Assembly (NCBI RefSeq): GCF_014646095.1
Contig: NZ_BMMU01000025.1
Span: forward strand, 33,824-97,823
Length of the DNA: 64,000 nt
Direction: 5' to 3'
DNA from: Streptomyces lacrimifluminis
Lineage (GTDB): Bacteria; Actinomycetota; Actinomycetes; Streptomycetales; Streptomycetaceae
The notes beneath the pieces are model-generated. The model did no database searches, was not told the origin of the DNA, and saw only the letters and a list, made by a program, of their open reading frames with translations. Position numbers and translations under genes: made by a program. The stretch's first letter is position 1. Each line of letters opens with the position of its first letter. Positions 15,949 to 23,507 of this stretch are shown here, piece after piece.

Positions 15949-16584
15949 ATGCGTTCAAGGTCTTCGATTCTGGTCACCGCCGGGCTTCTGGGTGTGGTCC
16001 TGTCCGGATGCTCGTCGCTCACGGGAAGCCCGGGAGGGGGTACCGGCACGTCGCCGTCGACGGGTTCGGCAGCCGAGGGACCGGACGTGCCGACGTCCGC
16101 CCTGGACCTGGAGCGCGTGTGCACGGACGGGCTCGGCTACGCGGGGATGCCCGCCTACGACCGTACGAAGAAGACCGTGCATCCGGCGATGCTCATGAAC
16201 AACCCCGGCGACAGCTGGTCACAGTTCGAGCCGCCCTCCGGCGACTTCCCCAGGGGCTGGATCCTCGGCTACGCGGACAAGCCCGCCGAAGCCGAGCTGG
16301 TCGTCTGCGTCGAACGCACCAAGGCGACCCCGACCGGCAGGATGTGCGACATGAAGACCGATGACGGCAAGCCGCTGAAGATACGCACGTACAACACCTC
16401 CTACCGGCTGAGCGTGGTCGAGTCGCGGACGGGCGAGGAACTGTATGAGCACACCGGTGAGGCCAAGTCCGACGAGTGCCCGGTGTACATCTTCACCTCG
16501 GCGGGCGAGGACAAGGACAAGTACTACAACGAAGTGCGGCCCAAGGACTACCGCAAGCGCGTCCAGCCCTTCATCGCGCCGTAA
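15949..16584 (+). CDS. Lipoprotein of unknown function
   Basis: A 211-residue predicted lipoprotein: signal helix with lipobox VLSGC (Cys 21), then a Gly/Ser/Thr linker and a globular domain with four further Cys (VCTDGLGY, VVCVERT, RMCDM, DECPVY) that could form disulfides outside the membrane. I do not recognise a family. ATG 15949 was chosen because the signal peptide begins there; the ribosome site is weak (GGTGG). The gene is divergent from the LAL regulator and preceded by a strong hairpin, so its expression may be attenuated or controlled by that regulator. The dienelactone hydrolase gene starts 48 bases after its stop, in the same direction. Confidence 0.8.
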   Translation: MRSRSSILVTAGLLGVVLSGCSSLTGSPGGGTGTSPSTGSAAEGPDVPTSALDLERVCTDGLGYAGMPAYDRTKKTVHPAMLMNNPGDSWSQFEPPSGDFPRGWILGYADKPAEAELVVCVERTKATPTGRMCDMKTDDGKPLKIRTYNTSYRLSVVESRTGEELYEHTGEAKSDECPVYIFTSAGEDKDKYYNEVRPKDYRKRVQPFIAP

Positions 16585-16632
16585 GTCCTCACTCCGGCCG
16601 CCCCCGCCCCCAGACCTCCCCTGGAGGAGAGT

Positions 16633-17406
16633 TTGTCCGCCACGACCACCACCGCTGTCGATCTGAGCGGGCTCAGCGCCGCCCGCGGCGGCTCCCGTCG
16701 GCTCACCGGCCATCTCACCCGGCCCACCGGGCCGGGCCCCTGGCCCGGTGTCGTCGTGATCCATGAGGCGCTGGGCGTCAATGACGTGATGCACCGCCAG
16801 ACACAGCGGCTGGCGAGAGCCGGGTACCTCGTCGTGATGCCCGACCTGTTCACCGACGGAGGGGCCGTACGCTGCCTGGTGCCGACCTTCCGGGCCGCCC
16901 TGTCCGGACGCGGCCGGGCCTTCCATGACATCGAGGCGGCCCGCACCCACCTCGCCCAGGATCCCGACTGCACCGGGCGGATCGGCGTCATCGGCTTCTG
17001 CATGGGCGGTTCCTTCGCCCTCCTCGCCGTGGGCGGCGGCGACTACGACGCCGCCGCCGTCAACTACGGCCGCCCGCCCGGGCATCTCGAACGGGCGCTC
17101 ACCGGTTCCTGTCCCGTCGTCGCGAGTTACGGGGCCCGTGACCGTACGCTGAAGAAGGGCGCGGCCTCCGGTCTGGAGGCGTCGCTCGACCGGCTCGGCG
17201 TCGTCCACGACGTCAAGGAGTATCCGGAGGCCGGGCACTCCTTCCTGAACGACGCCGAGGTCGGGCCACGCGCGCTGCGTCCGCTGACGCGTGTCGCCGG
17301 AATCAGGCCGCACCCGGAGTCCGCCGTCGACGCGTGGCGACGCATCGACGATTTCTTCGCCACGCACCTCAGAGGGGACGGCATCGACGGGGCGCCGGGA
17401 ACGTGA
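16633..17406 (+). CDS. Dienelactone hydrolase family protein
   Basis: A 257-residue alpha/beta hydrolase. It has the Cys-nucleophile elbow GFCMGGSFAL near residue 120, the acid in YGARDRTLKKG and the catalytic His in EAGHSFLND, so the Cys-Asp-His triad of the dienelactone hydrolase family is complete. The substrate is probably a lactone or small ester; true dienelactone is not implied. The start is TTG 16633: GGAGGAGA ends 2 bases before it and no ATG/GTG with a comparable site exists nearby. An intrinsic terminator follows the stop at once (17409-17430). It may be cotranscribed with the upstream lipoprotein. Confidence 0.88.
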   Translation: MSATTTTAVDLSGLSAARGGSRRLTGHLTRPTGPGPWPGVVVIHEALGVNDVMHRQTQRLARAGYLVVMPDLFTDGGAVRCLVPTFRAALSGRGRAFHDIEAARTHLAQDPDCTGRIGVIGFCMGGSFALLAVGGGDYDAAAVNYGRPPGHLERALTGSCPVVASYGARDRTLKKGAASGLEASLDRLGVVHDVKEYPEAGHSFLNDAEVGPRALRPLTRVAGIRPHPESAVDAWRRIDDFFATHLRGDGIDGAPGT

Positions 17407-17408
17407 AA

Positions 17409-17430
17409 ATCACGGGCCGTGCCCCGTGAT
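17409..17430 (+). terminator. Terminator of the dienelactone hydrolase gene
   Basis: ATCACGGG and CCCGTGAT pair perfectly around CCGTGC, 3 bases after the stop codon, followed by a T-containing tail. Confidence 0.65.
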
Positions 17431-17456
17431 CCTTGTCTTCAGGAGCGCGAGGCCGT

Positions 17457-17500
17457 GACACATCCGGCTCCGCCGCGTGTCCGCGAGCAACCACAACCCG
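17457..17500 (+). repeat. Dispersed Streptomyces intergenic repeat (partial copy)
   Basis: Resembles the copy at 39056-39095: ACATCCGGCTCCGCCGCGTG here against ACATGCGGCTCCGCCGCGTG there, followed in both by CGCGA(G/C)CA(A/G)CCACAAC. It lacks the GGGGCGCGGGG part. Confidence 0.6.
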
Positions 17501-17766
17501 CCCGCCGACAACTCACGCACTCCCGGTGATGGACACGTCCCCCCGCCTGCCGCGGAAGCAGGGCGATCGAAGCGACCGGAATCACGACACGGACCAGCCA
17601 AGGCACCGCGATGGGCAGGCCGGCGTCTGTCAGTGACCCGGCGCACCCGCACTGCCGGGCAGCACGATCAGACCGGACACGGGCGGCATCGCCCCGGTGC
17701 AGAACCCGAGCCGCCCTCTCCTACGGCCTCCGCTCCCCCGTCGCGTCGTCCTTGGCCCGGAGGTGA

Positions 17767-18250
17767 GCGTGCCGAAGACCCCGAAGACCGTGGAGGTCGG
17801 CTTCGTCACGCCGCGTCACCTGGCCGGCGGCGGTGATCCCGCCTGGATCACCGTCCCCCTTCACCGCGCCTGCGGCTGGAGTTACAGCCACGCCCCCCCT
17901 GACGCTCGGGTCATGCTCACCAGCCCCGACACAAGACCCTCATGCGACTGGAGTTGGCCCCGACGCACCGTGGTGGAGCCTGGACCACACCCCCGGACAC
18001 GGTTGGCCCGCCTGATCCGCGAGCTTCGATGCCCGCACTCCGGCCGAGATCATCGCGGCCCTCGGGCACCTCCTCGGCGGGCATCACCGCCTGCACCACG
18101 CCGCCGGGATCCACCAGTTGCACAGGCTCGCGGAACTGCTCTTCGGCCCCGGGGCCGCCGAGCCCGCACTGCGTGAAGTCGAACAGACGCTGAGTTCCTG
18201 GCAACGCGGTCCTCGATGCCCTCCTCAGTGCCGGAAGCCCAAGTCTGGAC
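17767..18250 (+). pseudogene. DUF317 family protein, frameshifted
   Basis: The frame from GTG 17767 reads VEVGFVTPRHLAGGGDPAWI, then ITVPLHRACGWSYSHAP and MLTSPDT, a DUF317 repeat as found in Streptomyces arms and plasmids. Near 17935 it breaks and continues in another frame as GPDAPWWSLDHTPGHGWPA, after a stop, and then SFDARTPAEIIAALGHLL. At least one frameshift and one stop interrupt it. It occupies the middle of the 1-kb gap between the dienelactone hydrolase and YigZ genes; the rest of that gap (17501-17766 and 18251-18412) shows nothing I can recognise. Confidence 0.6.
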
Positions 18251-18412
18251 GACCTCACCGACACCCTGGTACGCGCAACTGGTGGCTGAGGACGACAAGG
18301 TGGCCGGCCTGCACAGCCGACGCCGCGGCCTGACCCGCGCCTTTGCCCTGTCAACACGGGTGGTTGCTCCCGTATCGGCCCGATGTGCGGCCCCCGAGGG
18401 GCAGCGCGGCGC

Positions 18413-19039
18413 TCATGCGTCCCCGTACGCCTCTCCCCCGAGTGCGAACCCCGCGGTCCCCGCCGTCGCGTCCGCCAGCCATGCCCGGAAGGCGTCCACA
18501 TCGGTGTCGGGCAGCCCGATCTCGATCGTGACGGCCTCGCCGTAACGCACGTCACGCACCTCGCGTCCGGTGGACCGCAGATCGTTCTGGACCTTGCCGG
18601 CCCGCTGGTGGTCGACGGTCACGGTGGCCAGCCGGAAGCGGCGGCGGGTGCGGGTGCCGAGCACGTCGAGGGCTTCGCCGACCGCTCCTCCGTACGCCCT
18701 GATCAGGCCGCCCGCGCCCAGTTTGACGCCGCCGTAGTAGCGCGTGACGACGGCGACGACGTAGCGCATGTCGCGGCGCAGCAGCATCTGGAGCATGGGG
18801 ACCCCGGCGGTGCCGCCCGGTTCACCGTCGTCACTCGCCCTCTGTACGGAGGCGTCGGCGCCGATGACGTACGCGAAGCAGTTGTGGGTGGCGTCGGCGT
18901 GCTCCTTGCGCACGGCGGCGACGAACTCCTGGGCCTCCTGCTCGGTGGCCGCGGGGGCGAGGGCGCACAGGAAGCGGGAGCGGTTGACCTCGGTCTCGTG
19001 CACGCCCGCCTGGGCCACTGTGCGGTACTCGTCCGGCAT
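18413..19039 (-). CDS. YigZ/IMPACT family protein
   Basis: A 208-residue protein of the UPF0029/IMPACT family: the N-terminal domain has RSRFLCALAP, HNCFAYVIG and DGEPGGTAGVPML, followed by RYYGGVKLGAGGLIRAYGGA. The C-terminal ferredoxin-like domain follows. Family members are soluble; eukaryotic IMPACT modulates GCN2, but the bacterial role is not established. ATG 19039 directly follows the hexamer TAGGGT and GGCCGG, which fits a leaderless transcript (-10 followed by 6 bases). It is divergent from the transporter gene at 19172. Confidence 0.92.
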   Translation of the reverse strand: MPDEYRTVAQAGVHETEVNRSRFLCALAPAATEQEAQEFVAAVRKEHADATHNCFAYVIGADASVQRASDDGEPGGTAGVPMLQMLLRRDMRYVVAVVTRYYGGVKLGAGGLIRAYGGAVGEALDVLGTRTRRRFRLATVTVDHQRAGKVQNDLRSTGREVRDVRYGEAVTIEIGLPDTDVDAFRAWLADATAGTAGFALGGEAYGDA

Positions 19040-19171
19040 CCGGCCACCCTACGGGCGCCGACGTGGTGGATACTCGCTCCGCGTTGCCAAAGGGCCGCAG
19101 GCCAGGCGAATGCATAGAGACATAAACAAAGAAGTAAACAACACACAAAGAAGACCCAAGGAGATCCCCGC

Positions 19172-21178
19172 ATGACCGGCGTCGAGGTGGATGGCAAGGA
19201 CAGCGCCGGGCCCGTGGAGCCGAGACTCTCCGCGACGGTGTCCGTGCGGCCCGCGCCGCGCTGGCGGGCCTGGCTCCTGGAAGGACTCAGCGAGCAGTCG
19301 GCCCGGCATCCGGGGCCGCACGCCACTCCGGCCGAGGACCACCAGGGCCGCCGGTGGTGGCGGGTCATGTGCCTGACCGGCGTCGACTACTTCTCGACGC
19401 TCGGCTACCAGCCGGGCATCGCCGCCCTCGCGGCCGGCCTTCTCTCACCGCTCGCCACGCTCGTACTGATCGCGCTGACGCTGCTGGGCGCGCTGCCGGT
19501 CTACCGCCGGGTCGCGCGGGAGAGTCCGCACGGCGAGGGGTCGATCGCCATGCTGGAGCGGCTGCTGCCCTGGTGGTCGGGGAAGATCTTCGTCCTGGTG
19601 CTGCTCGGTTTCGCGGCCACGGACTTCATGATCACGATCACCCTGTCGGCTGCGGACGCCTCCGCGCATGTCGTGGAGAATCCTTTCGCTCCGCACTGGA
19701 TGCACGGCGGGAACGTCTGGATCACGCTCGTCCTGGTCCTCGGCCTTGGCGCGGTGTTCCTCAAGGGCTTCAAGGAGGCCATCGGCATCGCCGTGGTGCT
19801 CGTGGGTGCCTATCTCACCCTCAACGTCGTCGTCCTCGCCGTCTCCGCCTGGGAGGTGCTCAGCCACCCCGTCAGGATCGGCGACTGGACGGACGCGATG
19901 ACCGCGGAGCACTCCTCGCCGCTCGCGATGATCGGCGTGGCACTGCTCGTCTTCCCGAAGCTCGCGCTCGGCATGTCCGGCTTCGAGACGGGCGTCGCGG
20001 TGATGCCACAGGTCAAGGGTGATGCGACGGACACGCCCGAGCGGCCCGAAGGCCGGATCCGGGAGACCCGCAAGCTGCTCACCACGGCCGCCGTGATCAT
20101 GAGCGGCTTCCTGCTGCTGTCCAGCCTGGCGACGACGATCCTGATCCCGCAGTCCGCCTTCGAGAGCGGCGGCCCGGCGAACGGGCGCGCCCTCGCCTAT
20201 CTCGCGCACCAGCACCTCGGCGAGGCCTTCGGCACGGTCTACGACATCTCGACGATCGCCATCCTCTGGTTCGCCGGCGCCTCCGCGCTCGCCGGCCTGC
20301 TGAACCTCGTACCGCGCTATCTGCCGCGCTACGGCATGGCGCCCGAATGGACGCGTGCCGTCCGGCCACTGGTGCTGGTGTTCATGGCGGCGGCCGTGTT
20401 CATCACGCTCTGGTTCAACGCGAACGTCGACGACCAGAGCGGCGCGTACGCGACCGGTGTGCTGGTGCTGATGCTGTCCGCGTCGTTCGCGTCGGCGGTC
20501 GCGGTGCACAAGCGTGGGCATCGGGCGGCCACGATCGGCTTCGGCACGATCACCGCGGTGTTCGCGTACACCCTGGTCACGAACGTGATCGAGCGGCCCG
20601 ACGGCATCAAGATCGCGATGATCTTCATCCTGGCGATCCTCGTGACGTCGTTCGCGTCCCGCGTGCGCCGCGCCTTCGAACTGCGGGCCGCGGAAGTGTC
20701 GTTCGACGAGACTGCGGCCCGCATCATCGACGAGGCGGCGGCCGACGGCCCGCTTCTCGTGGTCGCCAACGAGCCCCAGGAGCACAGCACTCGGGAGTAC
20801 CGCGCCAAGGAGTACAGCCAGCGCGAGCAGACCCACATCCCGGACGGCCGTCCCGTGCTGTTCCTTGAGGTGTTCGTGCGGGACTCCTCCGACTTCACGG
20901 CAGACCTCGCCGTGCGCGGCGACGAGAAGCACGGCGCGCGCCGGCTGCGCGTGGAGGGCGCGACCGTGCCGAACACCATCGCGGCGGTGCTGATGCAACT
21001 GCGTGACCGCACCGGCCAGGTCCCGCACGCCTACTTCAACTGGACCGAGGGCAACCCCTTCAGCCACCTGATCCGCTTCCTGGTCTTCGGCCACGGAGAG
21101 GTCGCCCCGGTCACCCGCGAGGTGCTCCGCCGCGCCGAACCCGACCTGGACCGCCGCCCACGCGTGCACGTGGGCTGA
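19172..21178 (+). CDS. APC-superfamily amino acid permease with C-terminal cytoplasmic domain
   Basis: A 668-residue transporter. After a ~60-residue hydrophilic N-terminus come about 11-12 hydrophobic helices (for example LLSPLATLVLIALTLLGALP and VWITLVLVLGLGAVFL), then a ~170-residue soluble C-terminal region beginning near SRVRRAFELRAAEVSFDETA. It belongs to the APC fold; the substrate is likely an amino acid or a related cation-coupled solute. ATG 19172 follows AAGGAGAT. Its leader (19108-19160) is strikingly A-rich for this genome. It converges with the sixA-like gene 21 bases downstream. Confidence 0.88.
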   Translation: MTGVEVDGKDSAGPVEPRLSATVSVRPAPRWRAWLLEGLSEQSARHPGPHATPAEDHQGRRWWRVMCLTGVDYFSTLGYQPGIAALAAGLLSPLATLVLIALTLLGALPVYRRVARESPHGEGSIAMLERLLPWWSGKIFVLVLLGFAATDFMITITLSAADASAHVVENPFAPHWMHGGNVWITLVLVLGLGAVFLKGFKEAIGIAVVLVGAYLTLNVVVLAVSAWEVLSHPVRIGDWTDAMTAEHSSPLAMIGVALLVFPKLALGMSGFETGVAVMPQVKGDATDTPERPEGRIRETRKLLTTAAVIMSGFLLLSSLATTILIPQSAFESGGPANGRALAYLAHQHLGEAFGTVYDISTIAILWFAGASALAGLLNLVPRYLPRYGMAPEWTRAVRPLVLVFMAAAVFITLWFNANVDDQSGAYATGVLVLMLSASFASAVAVHKRGHRAATIGFGTITAVFAYTLVTNVIERPDGIKIAMIFILAILVTSFASRVRRAFELRAAEVSFDETAARIIDEAAADGPLLVVANEPQEHSTREYRAKEYSQREQTHIPDGRPVLFLEVFVRDSSDFTADLAVRGDEKHGARRLRVEGATVPNTIAAVLMQLRDRTGQVPHAYFNWTEGNPFSHLIRFLVFGHGEVAPVTREVLRRAEPDLDRRPRVHVG

Positions 21179-21199
21179 CCGGATCGGATCGGCATCGGA

Positions 21200-21745
21200 T
21201 CAGAGGGCCTTCGTCCCGCGCGGCACCATCACGTCCGTGAGCAGGGCCGTGCCGGGCGCGAGGTCGCGCCAGTCGTCGCCGTGCCAGGCCAGGACGGCGA
21301 TCGCGGAGGTGGGGAACTTCGTCCGTACGGTGTCCAGCGCGTCGTCGAGCGCGTCCCCGGCCAGCTCCAGCACCAGTTCCTCCAGGCCGGGGTTGTGCCC
21401 GACCAGCAGCAACGTCCCGACAGCGGCCGGCACTTCGCGTACGACGGCCAGCAACTCCGGTACGTCTGCCCCGTACAGCCTCGGATCGTGCCGGACCGGC
21501 GTCGGGGTGCTCCATTCGGCCGCCGTCAACTCCCAGGTACGGCGGGCGCGTTCGGCGGTGGAGCACAGGGTGAGGTCGGGCATGCAGTCGGCGCCGGCGA
21601 GTGCGCGTCCGGCGGCGGGGGCGTCCCGCAGACCCCGCGGCCCGAGAGGACGGTCGTGGTCGTCGACGCCCATCGGCCAGGCCGACTTGGCATGCCGCAG
21701 GACGACCAGGCGGCGCAGCGGGCCCGCGCTGCGGTGGTCGGTCAT
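21200..21745 (-). CDS. SixA-like histidine phosphatase
   Basis: A 181-residue member of the histidine phosphatase superfamily. The catalytic motif RHAKSAW (His nucleophile) is near residue 18 and the second conserved His is in LLLVGHNPGLEELV. The short length and RHAK (rather than RHGE) place it with SixA-type protein-phosphohistidine phosphatases. The start ATG 21745 overlaps the stop of the CysS/MshC-like gene by 4 bases (ATGA), so the two form an operon. The physiological target is unknown. Confidence 0.92.
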   Translation of the reverse strand: MTDHRSAGPLRRLVVLRHAKSAWPMGVDDHDRPLGPRGLRDAPAAGRALAGADCMPDLTLCSTAERARRTWELTAAEWSTPTPVRHDPRLYGADVPELLAVVREVPAAVGTLLLVGHNPGLEELVLELAGDALDDALDTVRTKFPTSAIAVLAWHGDDWRDLAPGTALLTDVMVPRGTKAL

Positions 21746-22470
21746 GTCGACGACCCGATCTCGCGGGTGAGCTCGAGGCCGAGGATCCGGTCGGCGTAGG
21801 CGTACGTCTCGAAGCGGGCCCCGTCCGGCATCCCGTCGAGGGTCTCGACGCGGCGCAGGACGTCCAGTACGGCGGGCAGGTCCAGGTCGTCCTCCCAGGC
21901 GGCGCGCAGCTCCTGGCGTACCTCCTCGGGCACGGGACGGGACGGCTGCCCCGCCCAGACGGCGACCGACCGGCGCCAGTGCGCGAGCGTGCTCCCCGCA
22001 TCGGCCAGGGCGGCCGGGGTCAGGTGGACGGGCTCGGAGCGGGGGTGGGTGAGGAGGGCCAGGCGGAGGGTGGCGGGGTCGACGTCCCCGTGGGCGCCTG
22101 CGGAGTCGGTGGAGTCGACCGGGGCGACATCGAGCCGGATGCCGTCCGTCGCCCCGTCACCCCGGCTGACCACATGGATCAGCTGGGCCTCCGCGAACTC
22201 CGGTCCGACATCGCGCCGGTCCTCGAAGGGCCGGATCCCGAGAGCCGCGGCGCCCGCGCGGAGTTCGGGCACCTGTTCCTCACCGGCCAGCACGGCCCAC
22301 ACGGGGGTGCCGCCGATCTCCAGGGCACGGGCGAGGACATCGGCGACCAGGAGCACACGCAGAGCGGTGGTGCCGAAGACCGGCGCATGCGCCTCGACAC
22401 GGGTCAGGGCCCGACGGGCCGGGGCGGCGACTACGGACTCGGCGGTTCGGGCGTCGTAGATGCGGAGCAC
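21742..22470 (-). CDS. CysS/MshC-like protein lacking the catalytic signatures
   Basis: A 242-residue protein that begins LRIYDARTAESV, like cysteinyl-tRNA synthetases and the mycothiol ligase MshC (LRLYDTAT). It ends with their helical domain (DPATLRLALLTHPRSEPVHL, then TLAHWRRSVAVWAG, DDLDLPAVLDVLRRV and RFETYAYADRILGLEL). The HIGH-type motif is replaced by VFGTTALRVLLV, and no KMSKS is present. It is much shorter than CysS (~460) or MshC (~410), so the central Rossmann part is reduced. An active ligase is unlikely; it may be a regulator or a binding protein. The start is GTG 22470; frames further upstream do not look like protein. It is coupled to sixA. Confidence 0.7.
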   Translation of the reverse strand: MLRIYDARTAESVVAAPARRALTRVEAHAPVFGTTALRVLLVADVLARALEIGGTPVWAVLAGEEQVPELRAGAAALGIRPFEDRRDVGPEFAEAQLIHVVSRGDGATDGIRLDVAPVDSTDSAGAHGDVDPATLRLALLTHPRSEPVHLTPAALADAGSTLAHWRRSVAVWAGQPSRPVPEEVRQELRAAWEDDLDLPAVLDVLRRVETLDGMPDGARFETYAYADRILGLELTREIGSST

Positions 22471-22585
22471 GGTGCCGAGCGTAACGCTCCGCTGGATCGG
22501 CGGTTCGTTCTGGCTCGGGTTGGTGGCGTTCGTCTGCCGTTCCTCGTGGGTCCCTCGCAGGCGGTCCATTCGACGCTCGGCCGGT

Positions 22586-22627
22586 GGGGCTGGTCGCACA
22601 GTTCCCCGCGCCCCAGGCGGGGCGCGT
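22586..22627 (-). repeat. Dispersed Streptomyces intergenic repeat
   Basis: Read on the minus strand it contains GGGGCGCGGGGAACTGTGCG followed by ACCAGCC, the same element as at 30090-30120 and 39023-39110, preceded by a pairing CGCCCCGCC arm. Confidence 0.65.
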
Positions 22628-22655
22628 TTCTCAGCCGCGTTCGCCAGGTGCCGGT

Positions 22656-22789
22656 GTCCCGATGAGCGGGAGGTCCACGGCGTCGCCCTGCCGGACGTGG
22701 AGGAGGCGGCCGCGGCCTTCAAGCGCGACCGGCCGGACCTGCCGCTCGACCCCGAGGCCGGGTGGCGGCCCGCCACCCTGGCGAGCTGA
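22656..22789 (+). pseudogene. Possible C-terminal gene fragment
   Basis: The frame reads VHGVALPDVEEAAAAFKRD, then PDLPLDPEAGWRPATLAS and stops at 22787-22789. It has normal amino-acid balance for coding DNA but no start and no recognisable family, and a terminator follows at 22805. It looks like the tail of a lost gene. Low confidence. Confidence 0.3.
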
Positions 22790-22804
22790 TCCGGCCGGTA
22801 CCGG

Positions 22805-22828
22805 GGCCCGCGGCTCCCACCGCGGGCC
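22805..22828. terminator. Intrinsic terminator
   Basis: GGCCCGCGG and CCGCGGGCC pair perfectly around CTCCCA and are followed by TCTTCCC. It lies 16 bases after the fragment ending at 22789. Confidence 0.6.
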
Positions 22829-23021
22829 TCTTCCCGTCCCACGCCCGCTTGCCAGGGCCGACAGGTGTTCGAACCGCAGCAGCCGCCCCTCGAAATCGCC
22901 CGGGGCCGGGGCCTGTGCCGGTCGCCCCTGCCAGCGCGTCACCGCCCGACCGGTACCCCACCGGCCGTACCACCGCCGCTCCGCCCGCCCCGGCGACAAC
23001 GCGGGGAATCATCGCAGGCGG

Positions 23022-23048
23022 GCCGCTGTTGTCGCGCACAACAGCGGC
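23022..23048. promoter_or_regulatory. 11-bp inverted repeat upstream of the CoA-binding protein
   Basis: GCCGCTGTTGT and ACAACAGCGGC pair perfectly around CGCGC, ending 12 bases before the ribosome site of the gene at 23074. The position fits an operator at the transcription start or a leader hairpin. The binding protein is unknown. Confidence 0.5.
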
Positions 23049-23073
23049 TGTACGAATCCCAAGGAGGCCGGGC

Positions 23074-23481
23074 GTGTACGGCGACCCAGCGACGATCCGC
23101 AAGATCCTGACCGAGCTCGGCGACACCTGGGCGATCGTGGGCCTCTCGTCGAACCAGCAGCGGGCCGCGTTCCGCGTGGCCGAGGTGCTCCAGCGCCACG
23201 GCAAACGGATCGTCCCCGTCCACCCGAAGGCCGAGACGGTCCACGGCGAGCGGGGCTACGCCTCGCTGGCCGACATCCCCTTCGCTGTCGACGTCGTCGA
23301 CGTGTTCGTCAACAGCGACCTCGCCGGCCAGGTCGCCGACGAGGCCACCGCCCTCGGCGCCAAGGCCGTCTGGTACCAGCTCGGCGTCATCGACGAGGCC
23401 GCCTACGACCGCACCCGCGCCGCCGGCCTCGACATGGTCATGGACCGCTGCCCCGCCATCGAGCTGCCTCGCCTCGGCTGA
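23074..23481 (+). CDS. CoA-binding protein (YccU-like)
   Basis: A 135-residue single Rossmann-type CoA_binding domain: WAIVGLSSNQQRAAFRVAEVL for the nucleotide loop, RIVPVHPKAETVHGERGYAS, and the C-terminal VWYQLGVIDEAAYDRTRAAG, then MDRCPAIE, characteristic of this family. It resembles the N-terminal part of succinyl-CoA synthetase alpha, without the ligase domain. The role is probably CoA or redox related; not established. GTG 23074 has AAGGAGG 6 bases upstream. It converges with the lyase gene 26 bases downstream. Confidence 0.92.
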   Translation: MYGDPATIRKILTELGDTWAIVGLSSNQQRAAFRVAEVLQRHGKRIVPVHPKAETVHGERGYASLADIPFAVDVVDVFVNSDLAGQVADEATALGAKAVWYQLGVIDEAAYDRTRAAGLDMVMDRCPAIELPRLG

Positions 23482-23507
23482 CCCTCGAACGTCCCGTGCC
23501 GGCGGCC

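Noticed and set aside
22842..22870. Partial 14-mer (GGGCCGACAGG) as another regulon box
   Set aside because: The right half-site is missing and the location is far from the island.
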